A stretch of 54,720 nt of DNA, taken from assembly GCF_902833225.1 (NCBI RefSeq), contig NZ_CADFEI010000034.1, positions 1 through 54,720 on the forward strand, in the 5' to 3' direction. Each line of letters begins with the position of its first letter. Positions within the stretch are counted from its first letter, which is position 1. This stretch comes from Burkholderia sp. BCC1644 (GTDB lineage: Bacteria > Pseudomonadota > Gammaproteobacteria > Burkholderiales > Burkholderiaceae). A program made the translations under genes and the position numbers. Below the pieces are notes generated by a model. It had not been told where the DNA came from. It ran no database searches and was given only the letters and a program-made list of their open reading frames with translations. This document shows positions 42,471-52,248 of this stretch, one piece after another.

Positions 42471-43940
42471 TCACGCAGCGGTACGCGTCGCGCGGCCGAA
42501 CAGCAGCCGGTCGGCGAGCCAGACCGCGACGATCGTGATTCCCGTCAACGGGAAGACGATGCCGAGCAGCACGAGCCCGGCGATCCAGCCGCGCATCGGC
42601 GGCGTGCCGCGTTCGCGCGACGGTGCGCCCAGCTTTCCGGCCGGGCGGCGCTTCCACCACATCACGGCGCCCGTGACGGCCATCGCGGCCAGCCCGAGCG
42701 ACAACACCGCGCAGATGATCTGGTTCGCGAGCCCGAAGTAGCGGCCCATGTGCAGCGACGTGCCGTACGACACGGCACGCGATACCGCGCCGTAGTCGTC
42801 ATAGCGGATGTCCTTCAGCACGGCGCCGCTGTACTGGTCGAGGTAGATCGTGCGTTCCGCCTTCGGGTCGGCGGGGAAGTACGACGCGGTGAACACGCCG
42901 TCCGCGCCGGACGGCAGCGCGAGCGTGTAGCCGCTCGTCACGCCGAGGCCGCCGACGATCGCGATCGCGCGGGCCAGCGGCAGCGGTGCGGGCGTCGGCG
43001 CTGACGGCGAATGCGGAACGGGCACGTTGCCGACCGCCCACGGCGTTTGCGGCAACGGCAGGTCGTCCATCACCATCCCCGGCATCGAGTCGTCCGAATC
43101 GTGGTGATGGCCCGATGGCGCGGCGGCTTGCGCAGGCGCATGCCCGGGCGTCGTGACGGCGCCCGGGCGCGTCGAGCGCACCGATGAGCCGCCCCAGGCG
43201 CCTTCCGGCGCGCCGAGGTTCACGGTCGCCGCGAGCGCCTTGAAGTTCTTGCCCCACGAGCCCGACCACGGCAGCCCCGACAGGATGAACGCGACGGTGC
43301 CGGCCGCGAGCCAGATGCCGGCCGTCGCGTGGAGGCTTTTCCACAGCGGCCGGCCGCGCAGCGACAGGTCGGGCCGCAGTGCGCGCCCGACGCGCGCGGC
43401 GCCGCGCGGCCACCACAGCGCGATGCCGGTGCCGATCATCACGAAGGTCCAGCACGCGGCGAGCTCCATCAGCAGTTCGCCCGTCTTGCCGAGCAACAGC
43501 TTGCGATGCAGCATCCGGGCGACCTGCATGAAGCGGTTCTCGACGCTCAGCGTGCCGAGCACGCTGCCGTCGTACGGGTTCACGTACACGCTCTCGCGGC
43601 TGCCGTCGCGCAGCCGGAATACGTATTCGGCGCTGCGGTCGGGCGCGGTGGATACCTGCACGGACACCGGCGTTGCGCCGGCCGGCATCGCGGTGCGTGC
43701 GCGCGCGAGCAGCGTGTCGGCGTCGAGCCGCGGCGTGGCGCGCGGCTCGACGACCAGCCGGTGCGGATACAGCAGCGGCTCGATCTGCGGCTGGAAGCAG
43801 TAAAGCGTGCCCGTGATCGCGAGGATCACGAGGAACGGCATCACGAACAGGCCGGCATAGAAGTGCCAGCGCCAGAGCGTCCGGTAACCGGCGCTTGCGG
43901 AACGGGTGGGCGAGATTGCCCGATCGACGGTGGTCGACAT
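42471..43940 (-). CDS. PepSY-associated transmembrane protein (PiuB-like)
   Basis: A 489-residue inner-membrane protein with about four hydrophobic segments and two PepSY domains: RWHFYAGLFVMPFLVILAITG (residues 24-44), FMQVARMLHRKLLLGKTGELLME, LWKSLHATAGIW, and DQYSGAVLKD near residue 375. A histidine/aspartate-rich loop (GHHHDSDDSMPGM, around residue 280) may bind metal. PiuB-type proteins are linked to siderophore iron uptake and are thought to reduce ferric complexes. The start is supported by GAGGAG. Same operon as the TonB receptor. Confidence 0.87.
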   Translation of the reverse strand: MSTTVDRAISPTRSASAGYRTLWRWHFYAGLFVMPFLVILAITGTLYCFQPQIEPLLYPHRLVVEPRATPRLDADTLLARARTAMPAGATPVSVQVSTAPDRSAEYVFRLRDGSRESVYVNPYDGSVLGTLSVENRFMQVARMLHRKLLLGKTGELLMELAACWTFVMIGTGIALWWPRGAARVGRALRPDLSLRGRPLWKSLHATAGIWLAAGTVAFILSGLPWSGSWGKNFKALAATVNLGAPEGAWGGSSVRSTRPGAVTTPGHAPAQAAAPSGHHHDSDDSMPGMVMDDLPLPQTPWAVGNVPVPHSPSAPTPAPLPLARAIAIVGGLGVTSGYTLALPSGADGVFTASYFPADPKAERTIYLDQYSGAVLKDIRYDDYGAVSRAVSYGTSLHMGRYFGLANQIICAVLSLGLAAMAVTGAVMWWKRRPAGKLGAPSRERGTPPMRGWIAGLVLLGIVFPLTGITIVAVWLADRLLFGRATRTAA

Positions 43941-44182
43941 GGTGTCAGCTCCTCGTGTTCGTCGAGCGGCGAGACCGGCGCGGGCCGGCCGCCGTCAACG
44001 CGCGTCGCACCCGCGTGCGCGCATCGACGCAACGGGCGGCGCGGCGTCATGCGCAATCGGTGCGCAACGCGGCGTCGCCCGCGCGACGCGGGCATGCGGA
44101 TGAACGCTTGAATCAGGTCGTGTGAAACGAACGGCGTGAACGCGCATGCACATCGACGTGCACGCGCCACAGGGCGGAACGT

Positions 44183-44668
44183 TCAGCAGAACAGAGGAGG
44201 GGCGCGAGAAGGCGGGCGATCGTCGAATATCGATCGCACGAAAGGAAGACTGTCGAAGTGAACGCGGAACCGTCGCGGCGCCGCGGCGGGAAACAGCAGC
44301 ACCAGCAGCACGAACGACGCCAGCGCGGTGAACAGCGCGGCACCGAATGCGCACAGGCTGTCGCCGTTGCCGGAGGATGCCGTCTTGCCGGCATGCGCGT
44401 CATGCTTGAGCGCATCGACGAGCGCCAGCGCATCGTTGGCCGGCGTGATCGGCGCGCTCGCATCGAAGCGGGCGGCCAGGGCGGCGCCCGCGACGATCAG
44501 CGGGCCGCGGCCCGAACACAGCACCACCGAGCCCGCATCCGGACCGTCCGGATCGAGCATCACGGCGCCCGACATCAGCGCGCGGGACAGCAGCGTCACG
44601 AGGAGGAAACCCCACAGCAGCTGTCGCGCGACGCCTGGCCGAAGCAGGAAGCGGCGAAGTGCGTTCAT
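44183..44668 (-). CDS. DUF2946-family membrane protein
   Basis: A 161-residue protein with an N-terminal hydrophobic segment (LLWGFLLVTLLSRALMSGAVML), a central loop and a second hydrophobic segment (FGAALFTALASFVLLVLLFP). It fits the DUF2946 family, whose genes often accompany TonB-dependent metal receptors. It precedes the PepSY gene by 242 bases on the same strand. Function unknown; a role in metal homeostasis is inferred from context. Confidence 0.7.
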   Translation of the reverse strand: MNALRRFLLRPGVARQLLWGFLLVTLLSRALMSGAVMLDPDGPDAGSVVLCSGRGPLIVAGAALAARFDASAPITPANDALALVDALKHDAHAGKTASSGNGDSLCAFGAALFTALASFVLLVLLFPAAAPRRFRVHFDSLPFVRSIFDDRPPSRAPPLFC

Positions 44669-44762
44669 GGCGCGCGATTGTACATCCGTTTGCGCGGCGG
44701 GGCCGGCGCGCGGCGCTGATGGACGGGATCAGCCGGTGCGCGGCCGGAAGCGGAACGCGGGG

Positions 44763-45317
44763 CTATTGCGGACGGGTTGATTCCGCGTCCGGCGCGACGT
44801 TCGCGGGGCCGTACGACCAGGTGCCGTCGGCCAGCGCAGTCAGCACGTTGCCCGTGCGCCCGTCGTACAGATGCCACTGCTCGTCGGCCGGGTCGTCGCC
44901 GTACGGCCAGGTCGTCAGCTTGCCGCCGAGGTCGAAGTCGAAGGCCCACGCACCCGGCTGGGTACGCGGCGCGACCGATCTCAGGAACTGTCCGTCGAGC
45001 TGCTGCGCGGCGGCCGCGATGTCGCCGGCGCGCGATTCGCTATGCGCGAGTTCACGGCCGTCGAATGCGATCGACCAGTGGCAGTAGCAGATCCACAGGT
45101 GCCCGTCGCCGGCGACGGTCACGTGCCGCGACGCCAGCCTGTCGCGCGCCGAGGCGGACAGGCCGGACGCGCCGATGCGCGGCTCGCGGACATGCAGCGC
45201 GGGTTGCCCGAACTCGAACGTGAGGAAGCTGCCCTGGCCTTTCGTCACGGACCAGGCCGGCGTGTCGCAGATGGCCGGCCAGATCCGGTCGAAGTCGGCC
45301 GCGTTCACGAGGGGCAT
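44763..45317 (-). CDS. Hypothetical protein
   Basis: A 184-residue soluble protein (MPLVNAADFDRIWPAICD start). It is rich in Trp and Asp and lacks signal peptide or membrane segments. The pattern of many short strands (SFLTFEFGQPALHV, HLWICYCHWSIAFDG, WAFDFDLGG) suggests a beta-rich fold. I recognise no family. It lies 73 bases from the next minus-strand gene upstream (45391) and may be co-transcribed with it. Confidence 0.65.
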   Translation of the reverse strand: MPLVNAADFDRIWPAICDTPAWSVTKGQGSFLTFEFGQPALHVREPRIGASGLSASARDRLASRHVTVAGDGHLWICYCHWSIAFDGRELAHSESRAGDIAAAAQQLDGQFLRSVAPRTQPGAWAFDFDLGGKLTTWPYGDDPADEQWHLYDGRTGNVLTALADGTWSYGPANVAPDAESTRPQ

Positions 45318-45390
45318 GTCGATGGACGGAACCCGGCGCGGCCGTGCCTGCCGCGATGGCCGTCCGTGGCAGCCGATGCGGTGTGCCGGT

Positions 45391-45714
45391 TCAAGCCGGA
45401 TAGGCGTCGTCGACCTTCAGGTTCGCGAGCCGGAACAGCGTGCGCAGCGTCTGCGGATGAATGTCGCGGTGCGATGCAAGCGACGTCAGCATGAAGTCGA
45501 GCACTTTGGCGTAGCGAAGCAGCACGAGGCAACGCGCGAGATCGGGGGTACGGCCGCGCATGTCTTCGGCGAGGTTGACCATGTGCGTCGACAGCGTGCG
45601 CGCCATCTCGAGTTCCATCTGCTGTTTTTCGGTCCAGTCGGGCAGCGGCTGTTCGAGCACCTTCGCGAGAAAGAGCTGGAATGACGTATCGGACGAGTTG
45701 GGCAGCGCATCCAT
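45391..45714 (-). CDS. Small helical hypothetical protein
   Basis: A 107-residue, mostly helical soluble protein (MDALPNSSDTSFQLFLAKVLEQPLP start) with an acidic N half and a positive C half. GAGG precedes ATG 45714. No family recognised. The frame on the same strand and its composition are consistent with a real gene. Confidence 0.65.
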   Translation of the reverse strand: MDALPNSSDTSFQLFLAKVLEQPLPDWTEKQQMELEMARTLSTHMVNLAEDMRGRTPDLARCLVLLRYAKVLDFMLTSLASHRDIHPQTLRTLFRLANLKVDDAYPA

Positions 45715-46305
45715 GAAGAGCCTCGTGCGTGTGCGGATCGTTCGGGCGAATCCGTGGACGCGCCCGTGGGTGGATGTGTGTCCGCGCGTTGACCGGCGCG
45801 GTGTTCACCCGAACGGAATGCAGGTTCCGTACCAGCGTCGCGACACGATTGTTGAGTAATGTTGAGCCGTGATAACGCGATGTCGGCGAGTCCCGCCGGT
45901 ACTGGATCGAGGCTGCGCTCGAGGAAGGCATCCATACGCGTGGCGCGATGTGTGCCGCGCACACCAAACGGATCGACGAGTCGAAATGCTTCAGGGATGT
46001 AACGTAACGCCCGCATAAAACGCGTCGCATGATTCCGTCGACGAACGGCCGGAACGATGCGTTTCGCGCGTCGCGGCCACGTCCGACGTACGTTCGCCGG
46101 TGCCGCATGCCGCAACCGGACGCCTCGCGTTGCACGGCGCAAACCGGCTGCGAATGCCTCAGGTGTTTCAAAACCGAGACGTATACGCGAGCGACGATCC
46201 GGGCCCATGGCCGCGAAACTGGCCCAGCGAATCGCCGGCCAACTGTCCATGGGCAGACGGCGCGCGTTTGCCAACAATCTCCAGATCATCCCTGCGAGGT
46301 TCGAC
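45715..46305. other. Intergenic region without recognised genes
   Basis: Divergent promoter region between the small helical protein and the LysE exporter. Overlapping ORFs on both strands have no coding character. No operator or RNA gene is evident. Confidence 0.5.
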
Positions 46306-46938
46306 ATGAGCGTCCACGCCTTCTTCTCGGCCAACCTGCTGCTCGCCTATACGGCTTACTTCATCGGCACCGCCAGCCCGGGGCCGAGCAACCTGGCGAT
46401 CATGTCGGTCGCCGCGAACCAGGGCCGCAAGGCGGCGCTGGCGTTCGCGCTCGGTGTGATTTCGGGGTCGATGTTCTGGGCGACGGTGGCGGCGCTCGGC
46501 GTGTCGGCCGCGCTGCTCGCGTGGTCGAAGCTGCTGGTCGCGATCAAGGTATTCGGCGGGCTGTACCTGCTGTGGCTCGCGTTCAAGTCGGGGCGCACGG
46601 CGCTGTCGGGCCCGGCGGCGGCATCGGTGAACGCGGCGCGCGAGCAACGGTTGTCGCGCTTCTACGTGCGCGGCGCGATGCTGCACCTGACCAATCCGAA
46701 GGCGATCCTCGTGTGGGTATCGATCGTCGCGCTGTCGTCGAACGGGGCGGGTGCGTCGCACGGCGCCGTCGTGCCGGGCTGCCTCGTGATCGGCAGCCTC
46801 GTGTTCGGCGGTTACGCGCTCGTGTTCTCGATGGACGGTGCACGGCGGCTGTACGTGCGTGGCCGCCGTGCGATGGACGCGTGTCTGGCCGTCGTGTTCG
46901 GCGTGGCGGGGATTCGGCTGCTGGTGACGAACGTCTAG
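46306..46938 (+). CDS. LysE/RhtB-family amino acid exporter
   Basis: A 210-residue inner-membrane protein with about six hydrophobic segments. The family signature is visible as FIGTASPGPSNLAIMSVAANQGRKAALAFALGVISG near residues 19-54, followed by FGGLYLLWLAFKS and the LTNPKAILVWVS motif. It exports amino acids or homoserine lactone-like compounds; the substrate is not evident. Start ATG 46306 is chosen because the family begins there; the frame is open farther upstream. Confidence 0.9.
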   Translation: MSVHAFFSANLLLAYTAYFIGTASPGPSNLAIMSVAANQGRKAALAFALGVISGSMFWATVAALGVSAALLAWSKLLVAIKVFGGLYLLWLAFKSGRTALSGPAAASVNAAREQRLSRFYVRGAMLHLTNPKAILVWVSIVALSSNGAGASHGAVVPGCLVIGSLVFGGYALVFSMDGARRLYVRGRRAMDACLAVVFGVAGIRLLVTNV

Positions 46939-46956
46939 CCGCGCGGTCGTTGCCGA

Positions 46957-46990
46957 AACCCTCCGCGGCGCCGATGCACGGCGGAGGGTT
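46957..46990. terminator. Hairpin between convergent lysE-like and gapN-like genes
   Basis: AACCCTCCGC (46957-46966) pairs with GCGGAGGGTT (46981-46990) around a 14-base GC-rich loop. It sits between two converging genes. Confidence 0.6.
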
Positions 46991-47007
46991 CCAACATCGA
47001 CGCGGCT

Positions 47008-48636
47008 TCAGAAAATGAAGCCCGTGTTGATGAACTTCGAGTGGTGATCCGACACGATCGAATCGAGCAGCTGCTTGCTGCTGTCGGTCTGCTTCGCGGC
47101 GACCATCGAGCGGATCGAGAACGCGCGCAGCGCGTCGCTCACCGACAGCGTGCCTTCGGCCGAATCCTTGCGGCCCGCGAACGGGAACACGTCGGGCCCG
47201 CGCTGGCACTGGCAGTTGATGTTCACGCGGCACACCTGGTTCACGAGCGGATCGACGAGCGCGCCGATCTGCGCCGGATCGGAACCGAAGATGCTGACCT
47301 GCTGGCCGTGATCCGACGTCGTCACGTAGTCGAGCGCGGTCTCGACGTCGTCGAACGGCGCGACTGGAATGATCGGCCCGAACTGTTCCTCGCGGTACAG
47401 CTTCATCCCTTCCGACACCGGATACACGACGGCCGGATAGAACAGCGTCTTGCTGAACTCGCCGCCCGAATGATTGACGACCTGCGCGCCCCTGGCCTTC
47501 GCGTCGTCGATCGCGTCCGTCATGTAGGCCGTGCGATGCATGCCGGGCAGCGGCGTGATGCTGACGCCTTTCTCCCACGGCATGCCGATCTTCAGCTGTT
47601 CGAGCGCGGCGGTGAAGCGCTTCAGGAATTCGTCGACGATCGAACGGTGCACGAGCAGCATCTTCAGCGCGGTGCAGCGCTGGCCGTTGAACGACAGCGC
47701 GCCGAGCAGGCACTCCTTCACGGTCAGGTCGAGATCGGCATCGGGCAGCACGATCGCCGCGTTCTTCGCGTCGAGGCCGAGGATCGCACGCAGCCGGTGC
47801 GATTTCGGGTGCTGCTTCTTCAGGTGATCGGCGACCTTGCTCGACCCGATCAGCGCGAGCACGTTGATCTTGCCCGATGCGAGCATGTGCGGCACGACCA
47901 CCGCGCCGGGCGCGTAGATCGTGTTGATCACGCCCTTCGGGAACGCGTCGCGGAACGCTTCGAGCAGCGGCTCGAACAGCAGCGTGCCGTACTGGGGCGG
48001 CTTGAACACCACGGTGTTGCCCATCAGCAGCGCGGGGATCAGCGTCGCGAACGTCTCGTTCAGCGGATAGTTGTACGGGCCCATGCACAGCACGACGCCG
48101 AGCGGCGTGCGGCGGATCTGGCCGATCGTGCCTTCCGCGATCACGAAGCGCGAGTTCGCGTTGTCGAGCTCCTTCAGCGCATCGATCGTCTGCGTCATGT
48201 ACGTGACGGTGCGGTCGAATTCCTTCTGCGAATCGGCGAGGCTCTTGCCGATCTCCCACATGATCAGGTTCACGACGAGCTCGCGCTGCGCGACCATCCG
48301 CTTGATGAAGTCCTGCATGCACGCGATGCGCTGCTCGACCTTCATCGTCGGCCACTCGCCGCGACCGGCGTCGTACGCGTGCACCGCGGCATCGAGCGCC
48401 GCGTCGCTTTCCGTTTCGCCCATCACCGGGTAGCTGCCGATTTCGACCTGCTCGACGCTGCCGTCTGCCTGCCGCACGCACACGGGCGACAGCACGGTCT
48501 TGGTCGCGCCGTCCCACGGCCGCAGTTCGCCGTCGACGAGCGACACGCGCTGATGGATCGGGGCAGTGAGCCGGAACTCGGCGGGGATGTCCTGATAGGC
48601 GGGAAACAGCTGCTGCAGGGAGGCGGAATCGGGCAT
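47008..48636 (-). CDS. NADP-dependent glyceraldehyde-3-phosphate dehydrogenase-like aldehyde dehydrogenase
   Basis: A 542-residue non-phosphorylating aldehyde dehydrogenase of the GapN group. It shows the cofactor motif GPYNYPLNETFATLIPAL, a catalytic cysteine at Cys321 (FNGQRCTALKM), and a late PFAGRKDSAEGTLSVSDALRAFSIR stretch typical of plant/bacterial GapN. The expected reaction oxidises glyceraldehyde-3-phosphate (or a related aldehyde) to the acid with NADP. It is longer than usual GapN (about 480-500). Start ATG 48636 removes a non-conserved N extension. Confidence 0.85.
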   Translation of the reverse strand: MPDSASLQQLFPAYQDIPAEFRLTAPIHQRVSLVDGELRPWDGATKTVLSPVCVRQADGSVEQVEIGSYPVMGETESDAALDAAVHAYDAGRGEWPTMKVEQRIACMQDFIKRMVAQRELVVNLIMWEIGKSLADSQKEFDRTVTYMTQTIDALKELDNANSRFVIAEGTIGQIRRTPLGVVLCMGPYNYPLNETFATLIPALLMGNTVVFKPPQYGTLLFEPLLEAFRDAFPKGVINTIYAPGAVVVPHMLASGKINVLALIGSSKVADHLKKQHPKSHRLRAILGLDAKNAAIVLPDADLDLTVKECLLGALSFNGQRCTALKMLLVHRSIVDEFLKRFTAALEQLKIGMPWEKGVSITPLPGMHRTAYMTDAIDDAKARGAQVVNHSGGEFSKTLFYPAVVYPVSEGMKLYREEQFGPIIPVAPFDDVETALDYVTTSDHGQQVSIFGSDPAQIGALVDPLVNQVCRVNINCQCQRGPDVFPFAGRKDSAEGTLSVSDALRAFSIRSMVAAKQTDSSKQLLDSIVSDHHSKFINTGFIF

Positions 48637-49313
48637 GACGGTCTCGTTTGACGGGGTGTCCGGGAAGGACGGGCGATGCGAATCCTGAGCTGAATGATCC
48701 TCGATCCTGAATCGGCATGATGACGCGCACACGACGACGCGTCACGCGGGAACCTGGCCGAATCAATGAATGGAACCAGTTCCATTAAAAAGGAACGTCG
48801 TCGCGAATGCAAGAATTGCCGAATCGCTTCGCGTGAACCGTAAGCATTTGGAAAGACTGTTTCCGAATAGCCGGTATAACGTGCCCGGTGCGTTCGCAAA
48901 CGTTTCACTCTGGCCGGATTGAGCGGATAATGGCGCGGCGCGGCGAAGAAAAAAATGAAGTGAGCCTGAGAGCAGACGTAGTGAAGAACAGAAGTAGGTC
49001 CGCCGCGTTGCCGATGCGAGGTCGGCTGCCCGGAGCGCCGGGTCGGGGTTGCCCGGTCCGGCGCGCACCGGACATTTGCATGCGTCCCGCATGCTTCACC
49101 GGATCCTTCGTGATCCTCTCCAGTTTCTCCCTCGTCGTTGCCCGAATCCCGCCTTCCAATTGATCGTCTCCGCATGACGCGGCTGATCTCATCCTTTCGG
49201 TTTTATTACGTTCCGGGCGGGCCAAACCCGCGAAACAGAAAGGCATTCGTCAGGAATGCAGAGCGCAATGCGTGCGCACGTTGCGGGCAGGCGACATGTT
49301 AAAAATTAACTAA
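48637..49313. other. Long intergenic region, no gene supported
   Basis: Between the divergent gapN-like gene and the catecholate receptor. ORFs on both strands (e.g. 48888-49163) lack coding character. The stretch becomes AT-rich near 48770-48800 and again from 49295, the promoter sides of the two genes. Confidence 0.5.
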
Positions 49314-49334
49314 AAACACGAATCATTCTCGTTT
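49314..49334. promoter_or_regulatory. Fur-box-like site before the siderophore receptor
   Basis: AAACACGAATCATTCTCGTTT contains the inverted GAATCATTC-like core of Fur boxes, overlapping a TAATAT -10 candidate at 49334-49339. It lies about 205 bases upstream of the receptor ATG. Confidence 0.6.
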
Positions 49335-49539
49335 AATATTTCGCTCCGTTACGAGCCATGACATTCCGTCACGGCTCTTTCGTGCCGGTCGTGCCGGCCG
49401 GCATGCGCGACGGGGCGATCCTCCGCGCGCCACCGCCTGCTTCACGGAAAGGGCGTCGTCAGCCGATGCGCCGCACGACTCGCGCATTGGCCGGACACGT
49501 TTCCGTTCGCCGTTTTTCTTCACCACCCCTACGTTCACG

Positions 49540-51669
49540 ATGAAACTCAACAAGAGCGCCTGCCATGCGCTTCTGATCGCCACGTCGCTGGCTGGCGTTC
49601 GTACCGCGTTCGCCCAGGCGAGCGATGCCGCGGCAACCTTGCCCGCAATTTCCGTCAACGCGGCCGCCGAGCATGCGTCGTACGACGGCGGCCACTCGCG
49701 CGCGGCGACCAAGACCGACATGTCGCTGATGGACGTCCCGCAGACGGTGAACGTCGTCCCGCACGCAGTGATCGAGGACCAGAACGCGACGTCGATGCAG
49801 GACGCACTGCGCAACGTGCCGGGCGTCGGCTTCTCGGTCGGCGATGGCCAGCGCGACCAGATCACGATCCGCGGTTTCAACAGCATCACGGACCAGTACG
49901 TCGACGGTATTCGCGACGATGCGCTGTACTACCGCGACCTGTCGAACGTCGATCGCGTCGAGGTGCTGAAGGGGCCGGCGGCCGTGCTGTACGGGCGTGG
50001 CTCGGCGGGCGGCATCGTGAATCGCGTGCTGAAGCGGCCGCTGGCGACCCCGGTGAACGACGTGGGCGTGACGCTCGGCACGCGCGGCGAGCGGCGCGGC
50101 GAATTCGACCTCGGCTGGAACGCGAACGACGCGGCGCGTTTTCGCATCACCGGCGCGGCCGAGAACTCGAACAGCTTCCGCGACCAGTTCCAGCTCAACC
50201 GCCAGGCGATCGCGCCGTCCGCGCAGTTCAAGCTCGACAGCGACACGGTGCTGAACGTCGAATTCGACTACCTGCACGACCGCCGCACGTCCGACCAGGG
50301 CCTGCCCGCGTACGGCGGCCGGCCGGTCGACGTGCCGATCAACACGTACTACGGTTCGGCTGATGCGGCGAACAGCTCGTACAACGACATTTCCGCGAAG
50401 AGCGCGACGGTGTCGCTCGATCACCGCTTCAACGATTCGCTGTCGTTCCACGGCGCGATCCGCGCGTACGACTTCTCGCTCGAACGCAAGAACTACGTGA
50501 CGTACGAGCCGATCAAGACTTCCGCGCACCCGGTCGTCACGCTCGACCAGTCGACGCGCCAGCGCACCGATCACGGCATCGACGGCGTGTTCGAACTCAC
50601 GCAGAAGACCTCGCTGTTCGGCATGCGCCATGAGCTGCTGTACGGGCTCGAACTGTCGCAGCAGCAGAAGTTCGACACGATCTACAGCGTGACGAAGGTC
50701 GCGACCTACGATCTGTTCAATCCGCAGCAGGTGATCCTGCCCGGCGTGCCGAGCGGCGCGCGGGCGAAGACGAATGCGTCGACCGTCGTCGGGCTCGCGG
50801 GCGTCTACGCGCAGGACCTGATCTCGCTGACCGAGCACTGGAAAGTGCTCGCCGGCTTGCGCTTCGACTACCTGAACCAGATCCGCCACGACTACACGTC
50901 GTCGAACGTCAACCTCGACCGCACCGATCACGCGTGGAGCCCGCGCGTCGGCCTGATCTACGAACCGCTCGACTGGCTGACGCTGTACGGGTCGTTCAGC
51001 CAGTCGTTCTCGCCGCTCGCCGACACGCTGATCAGTTCCGGCGCGTTCGCGAACGGCGCCGCGCTCGCGCCGCAGAAGACCACCGCGTATGAAGTCGGCT
51101 CGCGCTTCGACCTCGGCGGCAAGGCGACGGCCAGCGTCGCGCTGTTCGACATGCGTCAGACCAACCAGCAGATCGGCGATCCCGCGAACCCCGGCTATGC
51201 GCTGCCGATCGGCACGCAGCACGTGCGCGGGATGGAGCTCGGCTTCACCGGCGAGATCGCGCCGAAGTGGTCGGTGTATGCCGGTTACGCGTACCTGAAC
51301 GGCACGGTCGACGGTTCCGCGCAATCGACGGCGGCCGGCCTCGCGGTGTCGAGCAACACGCCGGGGCTGATGCCGCGCCACAGCGCAAATCTGTGGCTCA
51401 AGCGCGAGTTGCCGTACGGTTTCTATGCGGCGGCCGGCATGCAGTTCCAGTCGGCGCGCTATGCGTCGGCGAGCGATCTCGTCACGCTGCCGTCGTTCAC
51501 GGTGTTCAACCTCGGCGCCGGGTATCGCAGCAAGAAGGTCGACGTGACGCTCACGCTCGACAACCTGTTCAATCGCCGCTACTTCATCGCCGCGCACGGC
51601 AACGCCGACCTGTACAACATGCCCGGCGATCCGCGCACGCTGACCGCCACGGTGAAGTGGCACATGTAA
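49540..51669 (+). CDS. TonB-dependent siderophore receptor (catecholate/Fiu type)
   Basis: A 709-residue receptor with a signal peptide (cleavage after AFA near residue 25), a plug domain with VPQTVNVVPHAVIEDQNATSMQDALRNVPGV and VLKGPAAVLYGRGSAGGIVNRVLKRP, a barrel with the late LFNRRYFIAAHGNADLYNMPGDPRT, and a short aromatic-rich end (VKWHM). The sequence resembles Fiu/catecholate siderophore receptors. A Fur-like box upstream suggests iron repression. The Shine-Dalgarno before ATG 49540 is weak. Confidence 0.93.
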   Translation: MKLNKSACHALLIATSLAGVRTAFAQASDAAATLPAISVNAAAEHASYDGGHSRAATKTDMSLMDVPQTVNVVPHAVIEDQNATSMQDALRNVPGVGFSVGDGQRDQITIRGFNSITDQYVDGIRDDALYYRDLSNVDRVEVLKGPAAVLYGRGSAGGIVNRVLKRPLATPVNDVGVTLGTRGERRGEFDLGWNANDAARFRITGAAENSNSFRDQFQLNRQAIAPSAQFKLDSDTVLNVEFDYLHDRRTSDQGLPAYGGRPVDVPINTYYGSADAANSSYNDISAKSATVSLDHRFNDSLSFHGAIRAYDFSLERKNYVTYEPIKTSAHPVVTLDQSTRQRTDHGIDGVFELTQKTSLFGMRHELLYGLELSQQQKFDTIYSVTKVATYDLFNPQQVILPGVPSGARAKTNASTVVGLAGVYAQDLISLTEHWKVLAGLRFDYLNQIRHDYTSSNVNLDRTDHAWSPRVGLIYEPLDWLTLYGSFSQSFSPLADTLISSGAFANGAALAPQKTTAYEVGSRFDLGGKATASVALFDMRQTNQQIGDPANPGYALPIGTQHVRGMELGFTGEIAPKWSVYAGYAYLNGTVDGSAQSTAAGLAVSSNTPGLMPRHSANLWLKRELPYGFYAAAGMQFQSARYASASDLVTLPSFTVFNLGAGYRSKKVDVTLTLDNLFNRRYFIAAHGNADLYNMPGDPRTLTATVKWHM

Positions 51670-51743
51670 CGCGCGTCACGCGCATCGCGCGTGCGTTGCG
51701 CGACAATGCGGGTCATCGTCACGATGGCCCGCCTCTCACTGCC

Positions 51744-52235
51744 ATGATCCGCCAAGCTGATGTATCGAACCTGACCGGCCGCGCCCGCACGCTGTGCGCC
51801 GTGTTGATGCTGGCGTGCGGTCCGGCCGCGGCGGGCGAGCCGCCGATCCTGGCCGATGCCGAGCCGGAATGCCATGCCGTGCATGTCGACCGGACGATCA
51901 CGCTGTCGGGTCGTTACGCGCTCGATTACGACGATGAAGCGATCGGGCCGGACGTGTGGTTCGAAGAGGACGAAGCGTCGGCGAAGCGCTTGCCCGACCG
52001 CTCGCAACGCGCAGGGATGATCGTCTTCACGAACCAGGATGTGGCGCGACGCGGGCTGCGGCTGCCCGCCGCGCAGCCGCACGGCGTTTGCCTGCTCGAC
52101 GGGCGCGCGACGCTCGTGATCCGCGATTTGTATACCGCGTGCCCGGGGCTGGAAACGCCCGACAGCGCGCGGCTGGTGAAGGTCGTCATGGCCAGCGTGC
52201 CGGCGCGGCACGCCTGCAACGCCACCGCGCCCTGA
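51744..52235 (+). CDS. Exported hypothetical protein
   Basis: A 163-residue protein with a signal-like N terminus (ARTLCAVLMLACGPAAAG) and a mature part of mainly beta composition with four cysteines that could form disulfides. ATG 51744 lies 74 bases after the siderophore receptor on the same strand, so co-transcription is possible. I do not recognise the family. Confidence 0.65.
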   Translation: MIRQADVSNLTGRARTLCAVLMLACGPAAAGEPPILADAEPECHAVHVDRTITLSGRYALDYDDEAIGPDVWFEEDEASAKRLPDRSQRAGMIVFTNQDVARRGLRLPAAQPHGVCLLDGRATLVIRDLYTACPGLETPDSARLVKVVMASVPARHACNATAP

Positions 52236-52248
52236 CGCCGCCGCGCCG

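Noticed and set aside
43841..44170. 109-codon minus-strand ORF between the PepSY and DUF2946 genes
   Set aside because: Overlaps the PepSY gene start, has arginine-rich shadow composition and no family signal.
48888..49163. 91-codon ORF in the region before the siderophore receptor
   Set aside because: Composition is not protein-like for its first half and no ribosome-binding site is evident.
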